Below are positions 22,715 to 34,098 of a stretch of 64,000 nucleotides of DNA, piece after piece. The translations under genes and the position numbers were made by a program. Source of the DNA: Romanomermis culicivorax (taxonomy: Eukaryota; Nematoda; Enoplea; Mermithida; Mermithidae); NCBI GenBank assembly GCA_963922205.1, contig CAWUHX010000274.1, positions 372,001 through 436,000 on the forward strand, written 5' to 3'. Positions within the stretch are counted from its first letter, which is position 1; each line of letters begins with the position of its first letter. Under the pieces are notes generated by a model. It made no database searches, was not told the DNA's origin, and worked only from the letters and a program-made list of their open reading frames with translations.

Positions 22715-22900
22715 AAAAGTGTCCAGACTGTCCCATAGGGAGGGGTACGAGGAGGTATTACCCCTACCCGAAGTCCTAAGAATTGATCACTGGGTGGCTA
22801 GTTTTGTCAAAACTGGGGCATTTATATTGGATATTTAGCTATACATAGCCGCCGCAAATTATTAAATTTACTATACTATCTGAAAATCTGACCTTGGGAG
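22715..22900 (-). repeat. CAGAGGTCCCC-family fragment, reverse orientation
   Basis: CCCATAGGGAGGGGTACGAG, GGTATTACCCCTACCCGAAG and a closing GACCTTGGGAGCTCTTG match the repeat at 1-151 and, inverted, at 26235-26408. TIRs are too decayed to define a TSD. Confidence 0.5.
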
Positions 22901-23554
22901 CTCTTGATAGACTCTGAAATAAGCCCGACAATCAACTTTGATTGTTTTTGTCTATTTTTTCGAAATAATGTACTACAGCCGGTTCTCTAATCTGATTTGG
23001 CTTGGCAAAGACGGAAAGGATTTGAGGACCAACCGAATTTCTGTATGAACTGACTACAGATTAACCCATATTGTTTTTGCAAGTATATACGATTGTTATG
23101 GTGCCATGCTCTTTCATGTTATAGTCATGCACAGTGTTAGACAATGAGAGAAGTTCATGCTGGTTGAAGAATCCAGATTTTTGGTTGGATGTACCAAATC
23201 TCTGATCTTCGGTTGTCTATCATCAATCCAAAATTAATGTGATTTTTACCGTTTTGCCCATTTCTAGCTGATTTTTTTTGTTATCCAGTTGGTTGACGGC
23301 AGTGTCTTACCGATTGAAAACATCAGTACATCGCCCATGCCTAGTCATTTGCTACATGATCATCTCAGTTCGTTTTAACATACACTATTCAAAGCTCACA
23401 CATGAAAATCCATAAAATTAAATTATCAAAGTAAGCCTCTTCCTTGAGCTTCAGCCTTGAGAATTATGTTGTTACGTCTTATAATCACTCATGTCAAGGT
23501 TTCAAGAATACGGAAATCCATAGGCATTTCCTAGAATAGTTCAGGAATCACTGG

Positions 23555-23782
23555 CATACCAGTAATTGGGGGAGGGCTGGGGGGACCTCCACCCCCAACT
23601 TGGTCGAACCCTATACCCATCGGAACTCCCACCCTCAACTTGGTCAACCCTATACCCAATTCCCCCCGCACACTTGGAAAAAAGTGGCTTTATGGGAAAA
23701 TTTTCGAAATTTTTTGCGTTTTTTTGACCCCCACACCCAAATTTTGGGATCCCCCCAACGGGTCGGGCCTCTTACGGGTATG
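23555..23782. mobile_element. MITE, CATACCTGTA family, exact TSD
   Basis: CATACCAGTA on the left and TACGGGTATG on the right are flanked by an exact ATCACTGG (23547-23554 and 23783-23790). The interior has CCAACTTGGTC twice and a GACCCCCACACCC block. It lies inside the larger element at 20145-24090 and is therefore younger than it. Confidence 0.9.
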
Positions 23783-24097
23783 ATCACTGGTGCAAGCGGT
23801 CCCTATTACTTTTCTCATTCGTTCACTAATATTGTCGATTAGGTTAGTATTCTCAGCATATAATGATTTAAGTTTCGATTACTGTAGTTATCGTCGCCGG
23901 GCGCTGAATAACCGTGTGTCATTCCACTGGTTATTCAGCGTGGATATAATAATTTAATTTGGGAATTTTTTATTCAGCGCCGCGCTGAATAAAAAAAAAA
24001 TCATAATGCTTGATTATGCAGCGCCGGGCGCTGAATAAAAAAATAATGAAATACTGTTATAGAGCGTGGGGCGCTGCATAGCCCCTGCCGTTACGGA

Positions 24098-25320
24098 CTA
24101 ACGTATGTTTTTTTAACTTTACGTATTTTTCGACCGACTTCGGTTTTTTTCGTCGGACTATAAGTCTTATAAGCTCTTATAACATCAGAATTTTTTCCTG
24201 CTCGAACAAAAAAAAACACGAAAAAACGCAAAACAATACACAAATTAGCTAAAAATTCAAAAGCAATAATTAATACAAATATCATCTAAAACATATATAC
24301 CTATTTCAGGAGGAAAAAATCCTTCAAATCCAAGAACAATATATTTAAAATGTTTTCAACTCCTTAGAAATGCGAAAAAATTGTTATCTAATGTTAGGTA
24401 GACGGTGTTGAATGTTTGGTAAAACAACATGAGAGGAAAAATCGATATTGAAAGCATTTTTAGTTGAATCCATGTAGATATTCCGATAAGGCACATAAAA
24501 TAACCTTTCAAAAGTGGCTGTAGTGGCCATATTACATTGGATAAATGAAGTTCTCACCATCCACATTTCGATATTTCCCGGGCCGAGGCGCAAAAAGGAC
24601 GATTATTTAAAAAAATTAAATTAATAATTCAAACACAGTATATTTTTATAAAAGGAATGTTTCTTAACCTAAATGTCCAAACATACATAGATACAACACT
24701 TCGGAAAAAAGTGTCCAATCTTTGGATGTGTCCAATCTTTTCTTCACAGTTTTTCACTCTATCGACAATTTTTGAGGAATTTTACTGAAATTTTAATGGC
24801 AGCCTAGTTTGGCCAAGCTATGCATAGGAAGCTTAGAAGTAACGTCGGCTACGGAACGCACTGTGCGTGATGTTTCAAATTACCAAAGGCCAATCCTGGA
24901 TCCAAAAATCGGATTTTTTCGTTAGTAGTAATATTGAGTCTACCCGTCACGATGATAGCCAAAAACTGGTAGAGCAAAGACAAATATTACCGATTTTTCC
25001 AATAGATATATTGATATCGGGAATAAACTTCTGAACGAGTTTATCATTCCGATTTGCTCACATTCAAAACAAAAATTTCTGAAATGCATTTCTCGACTTA
25101 CCTTGGGGAGCACGTTAGCCTGTTATAAAAATGTAACCTGCGCTCCCTTCTACTTGTCACAAAGCTTTTTCTTAATAATATTCAACTTTTTCGCATTTCG
25201 TTTGTATTAATAACGGTTTGAACACTCTTCGTTAATTATTTTTATTTTCATGGACTGTCATGTATCAATTTCGTCTTTTGCGACAAAAAAGAAGGTTATG
25301 TTATGAACTTGTTCGTTGCA
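24098..25320. other. no gene recognised
   Basis: AT-rich sequence. Minus-strand open frames at 24091-24285 and 24384-24593 show no domain or splice context I can support. Confidence 0.3.
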
Positions 25321-25329
25321 GAACTGGAA

Positions 25330-26232
25330 TTAATCGAGTGGTGTCAGTATTCGGTCTGAAGTAGGGTGTTGAAGGCTTCCTCTTGCAGCTAATCACTTCG
25401 CTGTACCATTCAGTACCAATGCCAAAATCATTGTAATGTTGACACAAATTTATGAAGTTTTGAAAATTCTTGTACTGGGCAGGTGAACAATCACTGATAT
25501 ATTTGACATAATCTATCTTCGGTATAATGCTTTGTAGGCGATTGATCAGTTTAGAGAGGAAGATGTAAACTTACTGTATCATGCCGGAGACAATCATTGA
25601 TGATTCAAAAGCCAAGGCTTTCAGTCAGTGAATGTTAGTCCTGTGGTAGACAACAAATGGATGCAATGGTGCTTGATTCTTTTCCTAGTGGAAGTCTTGC
25701 ATTGCATCCTGCATCAAAAATGAGTAATTATATGCAAAATCCATGAGCGCAAACAGCACTCTATCTTCCAACTGTTTTTCGCTCTCCTTCAGGTATCTAC
25801 TTGAGTGCTTTGCTATATATTGATGCGGTGATAAGCTTGCAATTTTGGCTGCCATTTCTGGGATAAACTATTCTATTGTGGACTGTTTTACTTCAAGGGC
25901 GTGTGGCCATGCTTCCCATGAGTAAATCTGGTAATATAGCAGGCAGAAATATTCAATCGCTTAATATTGCATTGACTAAGCTCTGAAGCCTTATTGTCAA
26001 TATGCTCCATTAGCCAATCTATGTTGAACAACGTAATAAATTGGATGAGGATACCAATGATAAAATGAACTGCAGCAGGATGCGTGGATGAAGCAAATGA
26101 TAAATCATAACCAGATTGCTGCCTATATACTGTGACCACAGAACACAAGAATCGTGTGCCACATTCTAGAATACAATCCAGAAAATTCTGGAAGCTTATG
26201 GTGATACTGATGTAAAACAACAGTGCGTGCAC
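25330..26232 (-). pseudogene. decayed transposase-like gene
   Basis: Read leftward from about 25880, the minus strand gives blocks typical of a widespread invertebrate transposase-like family: YLKESEKQLEDRV, FLMQDAMQDFH, QAPLHPFVVYHR, KYISDCSPAQYKNFQNF and FINLCQHYNDFGIGTEWY. The Asp in ISDC is a plausible catalytic residue by analogy with DDE enzymes, which is an inference. Stops interrupt several blocks. The open stretch 25888-26232 upstream has no recognised motif. I recognise the pattern but cannot assign the superfamily. Confidence 0.5.
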
Positions 26233-26234
26233 AT

Positions 26235-26408
26235 CAGAGGTCCCCGAGGTCAGATTTTTCAGGTAGGGGTAAAATTGAAAATTTGAGGGGTAGTGTAGCT
26301 AAATGTCCACTAAACACGCCATTTTGTCTCAAAATACGGCAGTCAGTGATCAATTTCAAAGGCTTTAGGTAGGGGTAATACCCCCCTCATACCCCTCCTC
26401 ATGGGGCA
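26235..26408 (+). repeat. CAGAGGTCCCC-family fragment
   Basis: It begins CAGAGGTCCCCGAGGTCAG and ends with GGTAATACCCCCCTCATACC and CCTCATGGGG, the same order as in the complete element at 28383-29617 but without its interior. No TSD could be matched. It directly abuts the decayed transposase-like frame. Confidence 0.5.
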
Positions 26409-27179
26409 AACGCACTCAAATGAAATGCAAACTGTAACCTTTCTTATGCACTTCTGATAAAGCCCAGTTGTCATCATTTATATGAAGTCAGTATGACGCG
26501 TTTGGAATCTGTATGCTGAAACAGGCATCACGCGCGGAGTAAAACATAGGGTTCCTTTGAGGCAAATAAAAATCTCCTATGGAAAAAACCATTTTTCTTC
26601 AACTGGATTCCTAAAGTGAAAAAATTTGCTCTTTCCAATGGTTGTAAAAATGAAAAGATCGAAGATCGAAATTTTGGTTCCTAGAATAGCGTAAATTTTC
26701 GTTTTTTATCAAGCCCTTCGCATTGATTCCAGTAACTTTTGATTTACTCACTCAAAAATTATGATACTGTTTAGATGTTATGATACCTGGCTTATGATAC
26801 CCTGGCTTTCAATCTTTTTCTAAAAGATCAGGGCTTAAGCAACTTTTGTCTTTGAGCTATATATAGCTAAAGTTTGATTCGAATTCTCCAAGACTTATTT
26901 TGTGTGGCACTTTCAATTCAAATAATTCAAAGGCTGAAATATTCCGTTCGATTCGCATAGTGTAGCTGTGTTCAGAGTCGGAAGTTATGCTTGTCCAAAA
27001 AATTTCAAACCAATTGGTAAGTTGGTCATTGCACAAGCACTTATCAAATTTTACCAGAGTTTTTCGCGCGGAGTTCTTCCAACTGAGTACGGGTTTACAA
27101 AAAGTGCCCTAGCTCCTCGAATACTTGACAAATCGGGTTTAAATTTTGCATAACATCCTAACACACGTATATGTACACC
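26409..27179. other. no gene recognised
   Basis: AT-rich spacer without convincing ORFs, terminal repeats or RNA features. Confidence 0.3.
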
Positions 27180-28203
27180 CAGGGCCGTGGCCAGGAATTG
27201 TTTTAAGGGGGCGGAACGAGAAAATTTTCCCGGCACTAGGCACCGGTAAAATTTTCAGATTTTTATATTCTAAAAAAAGGCCGGAAAATGAATCTTCGTA
27301 ACAATGAAAATAATGTGGAATTAAACTAATGGACCGTAATACGTTTATTATTTCGGCGCATAACCCTGAGAAAATTTTGAATTTTTGTGTTCCAAAATGC
27401 TGGAAAATGAATGTTCGCAACAATTATTCCTGAGGAGAAGCTCTAAATTTAAAGTGTTTTATCGTTTTTTCAATGCGGATTGCGAAGGTTCACGTTTCAA
27501 AACGTTTGGCAAACTCCAAACGAAGCGATAGAATAGAATTTTAAGAAGAGGTGAAAAATCTCAATGGTCAGCAAAATATTGACTTTTCTAGTAAAAAAAG
27601 ATGAAGTAATTCAATCAATAGAAACTGTTGAACGTAATTGGTAAGTGAAAGTATATGTGCTAACGATCGCGCTTGATAGAAAACAATGACTGTTATACTC
27701 ATAACGGGTGTGAAGCACCATAAAATTTCCAGGTTTTGACTTTCTGAATTTCACCAAAATGCATCTTTTCGGTTTTGAACTCAACAAAATTTGTTTCTGC
27801 AATGAGAACCGAGCCCACAATTTTTTCCGCAACAAGAACCATGCCCAAAATCTTTTCCCTCATTTCCAAATTTTTTTCCTCAAAAGACCTAATTTGAGGA
27901 AAAAATGGTGCTCCAAGCGAGACGAGAGGGAAAATTGTAAAGATTGATGGAAAATCACATTTATCGGCAAAATATTGACGTGTAACTAATAAAAAAAGAG
28001 ATGAGGTAATTCAGTTGATTGAAACTGTTGAAGGTTAATTAATAAGTGGAAGTAGATGTGCTAATGGACGCCTGATAGAAAACAATGAGTGTTATACATG
28101 CGCCAGAGAATTTTGAGATTTTTCTCAGTGATAGAAACGAAATCGACATATGACAAAGTCCCAAGGAGGGTCCGTCGCTCCCCGCCCCCTAAATACGGCC
28201 TTG
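27180..28203. mobile_element. hAT-like element, CAGGGCCGTGGCC ends
   Basis: The left end CAGGGCCGTGGCCAGG and right end AAATACGGCCTTG are TIRs, flanked by TGTACACC (27172-27179) and TGTACACA (28204-28211), a 7/8 duplication. The interior contains GAGAACC(G/A)(A/T)GCCCA, TTTTTTCCTCAAAAGACC and hairpin-repeat blocks shared with 31788-32775 and 16.5-17.5 kb. It is non-coding. Confidence 0.8.
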
Positions 28204-28382
28204 TGTACACACACAAAAAATTTCGAATAAAATTTGAGACGACCTAGCTTTAACCATTTCTGAAATCAGGATAGTCGACGTGGAATGATCCTTTTTGTAT
28301 TATGTTTCCAACATTACAGCTAGAAAGATTAAGACCTGAAGAAATAGAAGAAATTTTGCTGTTATGAATGCATCGTTGTCAC

Positions 28383-29617
28383 CAGAGGTCCCCAAGGTCG
28401 GAAATTTAGATAGGGATAAAATCGTTAACTGCAAGGGTAGTACACTTGAAATATACCGTGACCTTTTTTTGCCTTTCCAGCTTTTCTGCGGAGGCGGGTG
28501 GTGTAGTACTCTCACCACAAAACAATTCTCACTTACAACTTACAAAAATGATTAATGCCCCTACTTTACGCTTTTTTCGGTCAAGCACCATTTACTATTT
28601 CAACCCTCTTTTTCCAGCTCCCAATCATCCAACTTGAATGCACTAATTATACGCAGAGAATAGTCACACTTTGAACATTGTCCTGTCGACTGATTCCTGC
28701 ATATTTCGAGAATCGGGCACAACATACTTTTGGAAATATTAATTGAACCAGCATCTTCAGCAGTATGGGCTTATTCCATCACTGATAAGGGTTGGAACAG
28801 TGCTTCCAATTGAAAGTATGATGCTGAATGTGGCTTTAGTATTATTAATCCCATTGGATTATGAACCACGAGTTTGAAATCAGATACCACTCCTGATCCA
28901 CGTCAACGGACCTCGCATGTCTCAACTCATAGCAGGAAAGTATGCCACAGCTTGGGTAACCATATGCGCACAGAAAACCCAACGCAGAAGTGGGAAAAAG
29001 GAAAGGAGAGTATGAAGAGGAAGGATTTTAAGAACATAATGTTTTTCTTCCCAAGGGGCGATTTTTTGATAAATCACATATACATAAGTCATTATTTGAT
29101 CTCCCAGTTATATATATCATGATTTCCTACAAGTAGTATATATTAATGTGCTGATATCCTTTCCCAAAAATCTCTATATGGCACAGAAGTTTCATACTTT
29201 CCCATCATCATTTGCTCAGTAAATGTGTCAAAAAGACCAGTGAGTAATTCCTCTCAAGCACACATTGTGCAATTTTTCTCGAATTACTATAACCTACTGA
29301 GGAGAGGATGAGGTCTACCAAAATTTTTTGCTATATTGAGCTGTTTTTATGGGGGTAGTAAACATACCTGTAAGATCTCCGACCAGTTGGGGGGGGGGGG
29401 GGGGTGGAAAAAAGTCGAAATTTTTCCCAAAAAAGGCCAAAAAACATACACTTTTTGCAAATTTTTTCAAACTGGGGTTGGGTTGGATGATTTTGGGTAC
29501 AGGGTTGGCCAAGTTGGGGGGCCCAACCCCCTCCTCCAAGTACAGGTATGGTAGTAAATGAATTTCCAAATCTAAGACCGGGGTAATACCCCCCATACCC
29601 CCCCATGGGATGCTCTG
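28383..29617. mobile_element. CAGAG-ended element with exact 8-bp TSD and a nested MITE
   Basis: CAGAGGTCCCCAAGG on the left and GGGATGCTCTG on the right are flanked by an exact GTTGTCAC (28375-28382 and 29618-29625). It is the only complete member of the family seen at 1-151, 22.7 and 26.2 kb. The 1.2-kb interior has no recognised protein. The MITE at 29363-29550 sits near its right end. Confidence 0.82.
29363..29550. mobile_element. MITE, CATACCTGTA family, exact TSD, nested
   Basis: CATACCTGTAAGA and TACAGGTATG are flanked by an exact GTAGTAAA (29355-29362 and 29551-29558). It carries a 16-base G run on the left and the GGGTTGGCCAAGTTGGGGGG block. Open frames crossing it on both strands are artefacts of these runs. 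Confidence 0.9.
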
Positions 29618-30021
29618 GTTGTCACGTTAAGATTTTATTACCAGGATTTATCAAGACCAGAATTTGGCTCCTATTAGCTACTTGTCAGGACGTACACGGA
29701 AATCACAGACTAACATAGTTTATTATGCTATAGATTTGGAATAGTTATATTGCATCCTAGCTTCACGACTACACCGCAGATGGTGATTCGTCACACCTGA
29801 CATGATTGAGAAAGACTATTTTCGATTAGATGCTGTTTTGTTGCGTTGCAGTTTGTTCATTAGAGAATGAATTTTTGTCACATGGGTTACTATCAGTACC
29901 CAAACAAGTCAGTTTTCATATCTTGTTTTGCAGCGATTCGTGTACAGTTGGCAGTGGTTCATGTACAATTAATCGAAACTAGATAAATAATAGGTCGAAG
30001 ATTTTAACTTTTGACGGCAGC

Positions 30022-30331
30022 ATGGTTGACCTTGAAAATAATATACTACCGATGCCAGGCGAAGACGAATTTTACGACGAAGATACTACTTTCATTTTAT
30101 CAGGTAAACTTGCAATATCTATTTGCATAATTTATGCGAATTTCAGTTCCTGAAGAATATTTTTCACATGGCTTCTCGAAAGATTGTTCTTTTGCCACCT
30201 GCTCAAGCAACAGAAAACAGCTTCAATGTTCTGTAACTAGATATAACAGACACCTGAAAATTACGACTACTAACACGCTGTTGTGGTTAAAATTTCTTAA
30301 CCGGTTTAATGTTTATTTTCCTGTTATTTAA
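30022..30331 (+). CDS. candidate small two-exon gene (exons 30022-30103 and 30147-30331)
   Basis: An ATG at 30022 opens an acidic 27-codon exon (MVDLENNILPMPGEDEF, then YDEDTTFILS) ending at a consensus donor CAG|GTAAAC. After a 43-bp AT-rich intron ending TTTCAG, the phase-compatible second exon reads VPEEYFSHGFSKDCSFATC and continues to a stop at 30329-30331, giving about 88 residues. I do not recognise it. The phase match and splice sites favour a real gene; the very short intron and lack of homology argue for caution. More exons could follow if a donor in exon 2 is used. Confidence 0.3.
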
Positions 30332-30948
30332 GTGTTTTTTTATTCTAATTAATACGTGATTGCTCTTTAAATCAATGGTAGTCCTGTTTTAGACGGTTAA
30401 ATTATTCTTTCACAAATTTTCTCATTAAAATGCGTAAGCCATTTGTGCGCCAAGATTGTTGGTTTGAACTGTACAATTGTGGCTAAACCAAGTTTTGGTG
30501 AAGTATTAGGGTTGATTTTTTAGTTCCTAGTTCCAGGGTAGAATCTCTAAAATATCATTACTGATATGCAGTGTCTTTTTAGCATGAGATCAATATTTAT
30601 TGCTCCATACAAAGATTTTTTGAGATCTTTATGCTAAGTACGGAAAGATTTTTTCGGTATTCCCTGTTCAGAAAATGCTTCTTCACGCTCTGAAATCAGA
30701 AAACCCCCGAAAATTTTTTGGGAGCGGATTGTATAAATTGATCACTTCAATTGTCCCATCCACTATTTTTTCTTAAATTGCGCTTTTCATGGAAAAAACT
30801 TTTTGAAAACGGAAAAATATTGAGAGTTCGACATGAAAAAGATGAATTTTAGTTCATGCGAGAAATCTTAATTTTCCAACCTTTTTCTAACTGTACTTTC
30901 GAATCGAAGGTAAAGCCGAGTTTGAATTGAATTCAAGTGCGTCTTTAA
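30332..30948. other. no gene; one degenerate hairpin-repeat block
   Basis: Around 30700 there is a block like AACCCCCGAAAATTTTTTGG, probably an eroded hairpin-repeat copy. Nothing else is recognised. Confidence 0.3.
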
Positions 30949-31147
30949 CAGGGGTTTTTTTCCGTACAGTAGGGATTTTTTTCAGGTGGTACGGAAAAAT
31001 TTTATAGGAATTTCCGTACGGTACGGAACTATTTTTTAACTAACTTAACTATTTTTGCGCCATACGGAAATAAGTTAGGCGGTACGGAACTTTTTTCACT
31101 GGATTTCCGTACGGTACGGATCGATCGGTACGGAAAAAAAAGCCCTG
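30949..31147. mobile_element. hAT-like MITE, CAGGG...CCG ends, exact TSD
   Basis: CAGGGGTTTTTTTCCG on the left and CGGAAAAAAAAGCCCTG on the right are flanked by an exact GTCTTTAA (30941-30948 and 31148-31155). The 199-bp body is built from repeated palindromes of CCGTACGGTACGG. A second copy is in the UBE3C intron at 62969-63143. Confidence 0.92.
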
Positions 31148-31787
31148 GTCTTTAATGTAATTTTCAGGCATTTCAACTTTTGACTCTTAATTTCTCAAAC
31201 TTATGAAAGTGTGTATGAATATATATGTTTTGAATTTTTAAAATAATGAAAAGATGTTTTTGAACAGAAAATTTGAACCATTTTCTTGGATACGTTATCG
31301 AGAAATTTATTTTCTAGCATTGTAGAATGTCAGAACCTTCAATTTCTTTCGGCGCTACGCGCCGAAAAGATAAGAAAGAACAGAAGCTGCAGTTTCCAAT
31401 ATCGGGTACTTTTGTGCCATGTAGGACATGACCTCAAGTTCTAATAATGCAAAATCGTGATTTTTCGGCGTGCAAAAGAAATTTTCTCCGTGCGTGCAAA
31501 ATAAATTTTTGGCCGATCTTTGCACATTTAGAAAGAAACTCTTACAAAAAACACTGCTGATATTTTTAAATGTGAATACATAGTTAAAATTTTAACTTTA
31601 TGTCAAGTATATATAACATCTATTGTAACGATGATGATGTGTTTTTTTGAGATGAAAACGATTAGTTTTGATCAAAACCGATTGAGAAATGGCAAATTCT
31701 TTAGGGCTTCGCGCCACAAAAAGTCCTTGTTGTGCAGATTTTTGAACATAAAAACAAACGTTTTTGGAAATTTTAGACAGCTATGGG

Positions 31788-32775
31788 CAGGGCCGTGCGC
31801 AGGATTTTTTCATGGGGGGGGGGCGGACTAGATTTTTTCACTGAATAGCCCCAGAAATGTTGATCTTACGCGGATATACTGTGTGCATCATCGTTTTTTT
31901 TCCTCGAAGATTTTTTCCACATGAGAACCGGAACCAAAATTTTTTTCCTCATTTTCCAAAAATTTTCCACATTTTTAAAAACGCTTATAATGTGGCTACG
32001 GTTGCTTTTTTATGCATTTTAGGAGCATACCCAAGCATTTTGTTGTATTTGTAGTCAGAAACCTGCAAAAATGAGGAAAAAAATTGAGAAAATTCTGGTT
32101 ATGTTAGTCAAAATGAGCTCATGAAGAATATATTGGTGTTCTATAGAATGGTCCGGCGCGGAGCGCCGGAAAAATTTTTTGATTTTCACTTTCTAAAACG
32201 CTGGAAAATGAACCTTCATAACGTTGGGAAATAAATTAAAATCAGACTGATGAAGCGTAATTTGCCTTCCATTCCGGCGCGAAGCGCCGGAAAAATTTTT
32301 GGGTTTTTGTATTCTAAAACGCTGAAAAATAAATCTCTCCAACAGATAATTCGTGAACAAATGTTTTGAAATCGCGTTCTAGAGTAATGTCTTCAATTTC
32401 CACCTTCAGTAAACGCAAAAGTTCAGACTGCAAACGTTTAAAAAATTCCAATCGTCGAGGGAAAAAATTGAGAGACATGATGAAAGATCTCTATTTTCGG
32501 CGACATAATTGACTGTAAACGATTAGAAAATGAAACGATCTAACTTGATTGATAGAAACTGTTGAGCATTAATTAGTAAGTCGAAGTAGATATGCTAACG
32601 GCCGCGCCTGATAGAATATAGTTATAATTATACCCATGACCGGCGCGAAGCGCCGGAAAATTTTGAGATTTTGACCTTTTAAAGTCCACCAAAACGCATC
32701 TTTTCGGTTTAGAGTTACTGCCTCAATGGGGGGGGGGGGCGGCCGCCCCCCCGCCCCCCCTTGCGCACGGCCATG
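31788..32775. mobile_element. hAT-like element, CAGGGCCGTGCGCA ends, exact TSD
   Basis: The left end CAGGGCCGTGCGCAGG and right end TTGCGCACGGCCATG are near-perfect TIRs, flanked by an exact GCTATGGG (31780-31787 and 32776-32783). The interior carries three CCGGCG...CGCCGG hairpins (32153, 32274, 32640) and is closely similar to about 16505-17400. There is no coding capacity. Poly-G and poly-C tracts lie just inside both ends. Confidence 0.9.
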
Positions 32776-32783
32776 GCTATGGG

Positions 32784-33764
32784 TGAAGTTCTTTTTTGTC
32801 GAGAAGGTTGTTTAAAACTCAGATTGAATTCTATCACTAAGTCAGATCATGATTGCCATTCTATCACTACATGGGTGCAGAAGAATGACGTCACCTTTTT
32901 CGCTTCTGTAACGGTACTTTCTACTCTTCTTGGATCTAGTGCATCGCTTAACGTACTCGTACTTTTACGTTGGCATAAAATGTAGACCCATTTCATCGAT
33001 ACGATTTCTTTATGGTTACAACCATATGTTGGGAAAATGCCCGATCGTTTGTAGATAATTTTCTTCCCTGCAAAAATCCAAATTTACGAATTTTATTTTT
33101 GATTATGCAACAAAGTTTTGCGAAACGAAATCTCTGAATTTTCAGGCTTTTCATGCATCATAAGAACATTCTACCGTTAGCTATCAAATTGGAAATAAAA
33201 TACATCGATTGTTGTTGTCGTGGTTTTAGTTGGATTGATCAAAGTTCTGATTTATCTACTTTGTAATATTCTATGCAACTTGATGAATATATGCAGCACG
33301 CAAAATATTGACTCCAAAAAGCACTGGTGACGACCTACCAGATTTAACCAAAATCGGAAGTCTGTAGGAGAATTTCAGGGTGGCCATTTTTTCGTTTTTT
33401 TTGCCATTTTTTGGCAAAAAAAATTGGTGGCCATTTTTTCTCGCATTTGATCAAAGGTTTCTTTTCATCGAAAAGTACAATATACGCTCAGACAATCCTG
33501 CGAAAAAATGAAAGGCGATAAAGAAGACGAATTCCTAGACGTTTTTCTTTCTCCTTAATCCTAGTTTCTACGGGTGTTCTTCCATTTATGATTCTATGTT
33601 CTGCACATGAATTAAGTTGCATATTTTTTCAAATCAAGTGTACAGTAAATTTCTGAAACTGTTCAGAGCGAATATCATATTTTAAATTTTAGACACCCAA
33701 GTAGACGTTACTCCAAATAGCTTTTGTTCTACTCTCGAAAACGAACTGTCACTGTCGTTCTCCT
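32784..33764. other. no gene recognised
   Basis: A small local repeat, GTGGCCATTTTTTC, occurs twice around 33380-33440 flanking TTTGCCATTTTTTGGCAAAA. No coding region, RNA or further element was supported. Confidence 0.3.
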
Positions 33765-34090
33765 CATACATGTAATTGGGGGGTGGAGTGCTATTTGAAC
33801 CCCCCCCCCCCCAGAAATCGTCGGCCATATGGCTAGCCATTGGGCGACCGCCCCCCCCCCCAGGATTTTCCAATCCAATGGCTAGCCATATGGTAGCCGT
33901 TGGGACCCCATACTTTTGGCCGTAAAAATACTGACAAATGTCAATTTTTTGATTAAAAATGTCAATTTTTGAACGAAAAAATGGTAAAAAATGTAAAATT
34001 TTGGGAATTACTGACCCCTGGCCCCAAAAAAGTCGCCCAATTTCCCCCCCCCCCCCCCCACCCAGGCCTCAGGGCTCCGTTACATGTATG
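33765..34090. mobile_element. MITE, CATACATGTAA family, exact TSD
   Basis: CATACATGTAATTGGGGGG on the left and CCGTTACATGTATG on the right are flanked by an exact GTTCTCCT (33757-33764 and 34091-34098). It includes the family's CATATGGCTAGCCATTGGGC palindrome. It lies about 0.6 kb upstream of the aminopeptidase start codon. Confidence 0.92.
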
Positions 34091-34098
34091 GTTCTCCT

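Larger units (their letters stand above)
20145..24090. mobile_element. 3.9-kb element with palindrome arrays at both ends
   Basis: The left end CGGCAGTGGTTATTCAGCGC corresponds to the reverse complement of the right end (GCGCTGCATAGCCCCTGCCG) with three substitutions over the 20 bases shown. The flanks TTACAGA (20138-20144) and TTACGGA (24091-24097) form a possible 7-bp duplication. Inside each end (20145-20310 and 23884-24090) are three to five copies of a 25-bp near-palindrome centred on CAGCGCCCGGCGCTG and ending in AATAA. The middle 3.5 kb contains no transposase I recognise and one younger MITE at 23555-23782. Confidence 0.55.

Noticed and set aside
29315..29606. Long Pro/Gly-rich open frames on both strands
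   Set aside because: They arise from poly-G and poly-C tracts of a MITE with an exact TSD; there is no domain and no conserved frame among copies.
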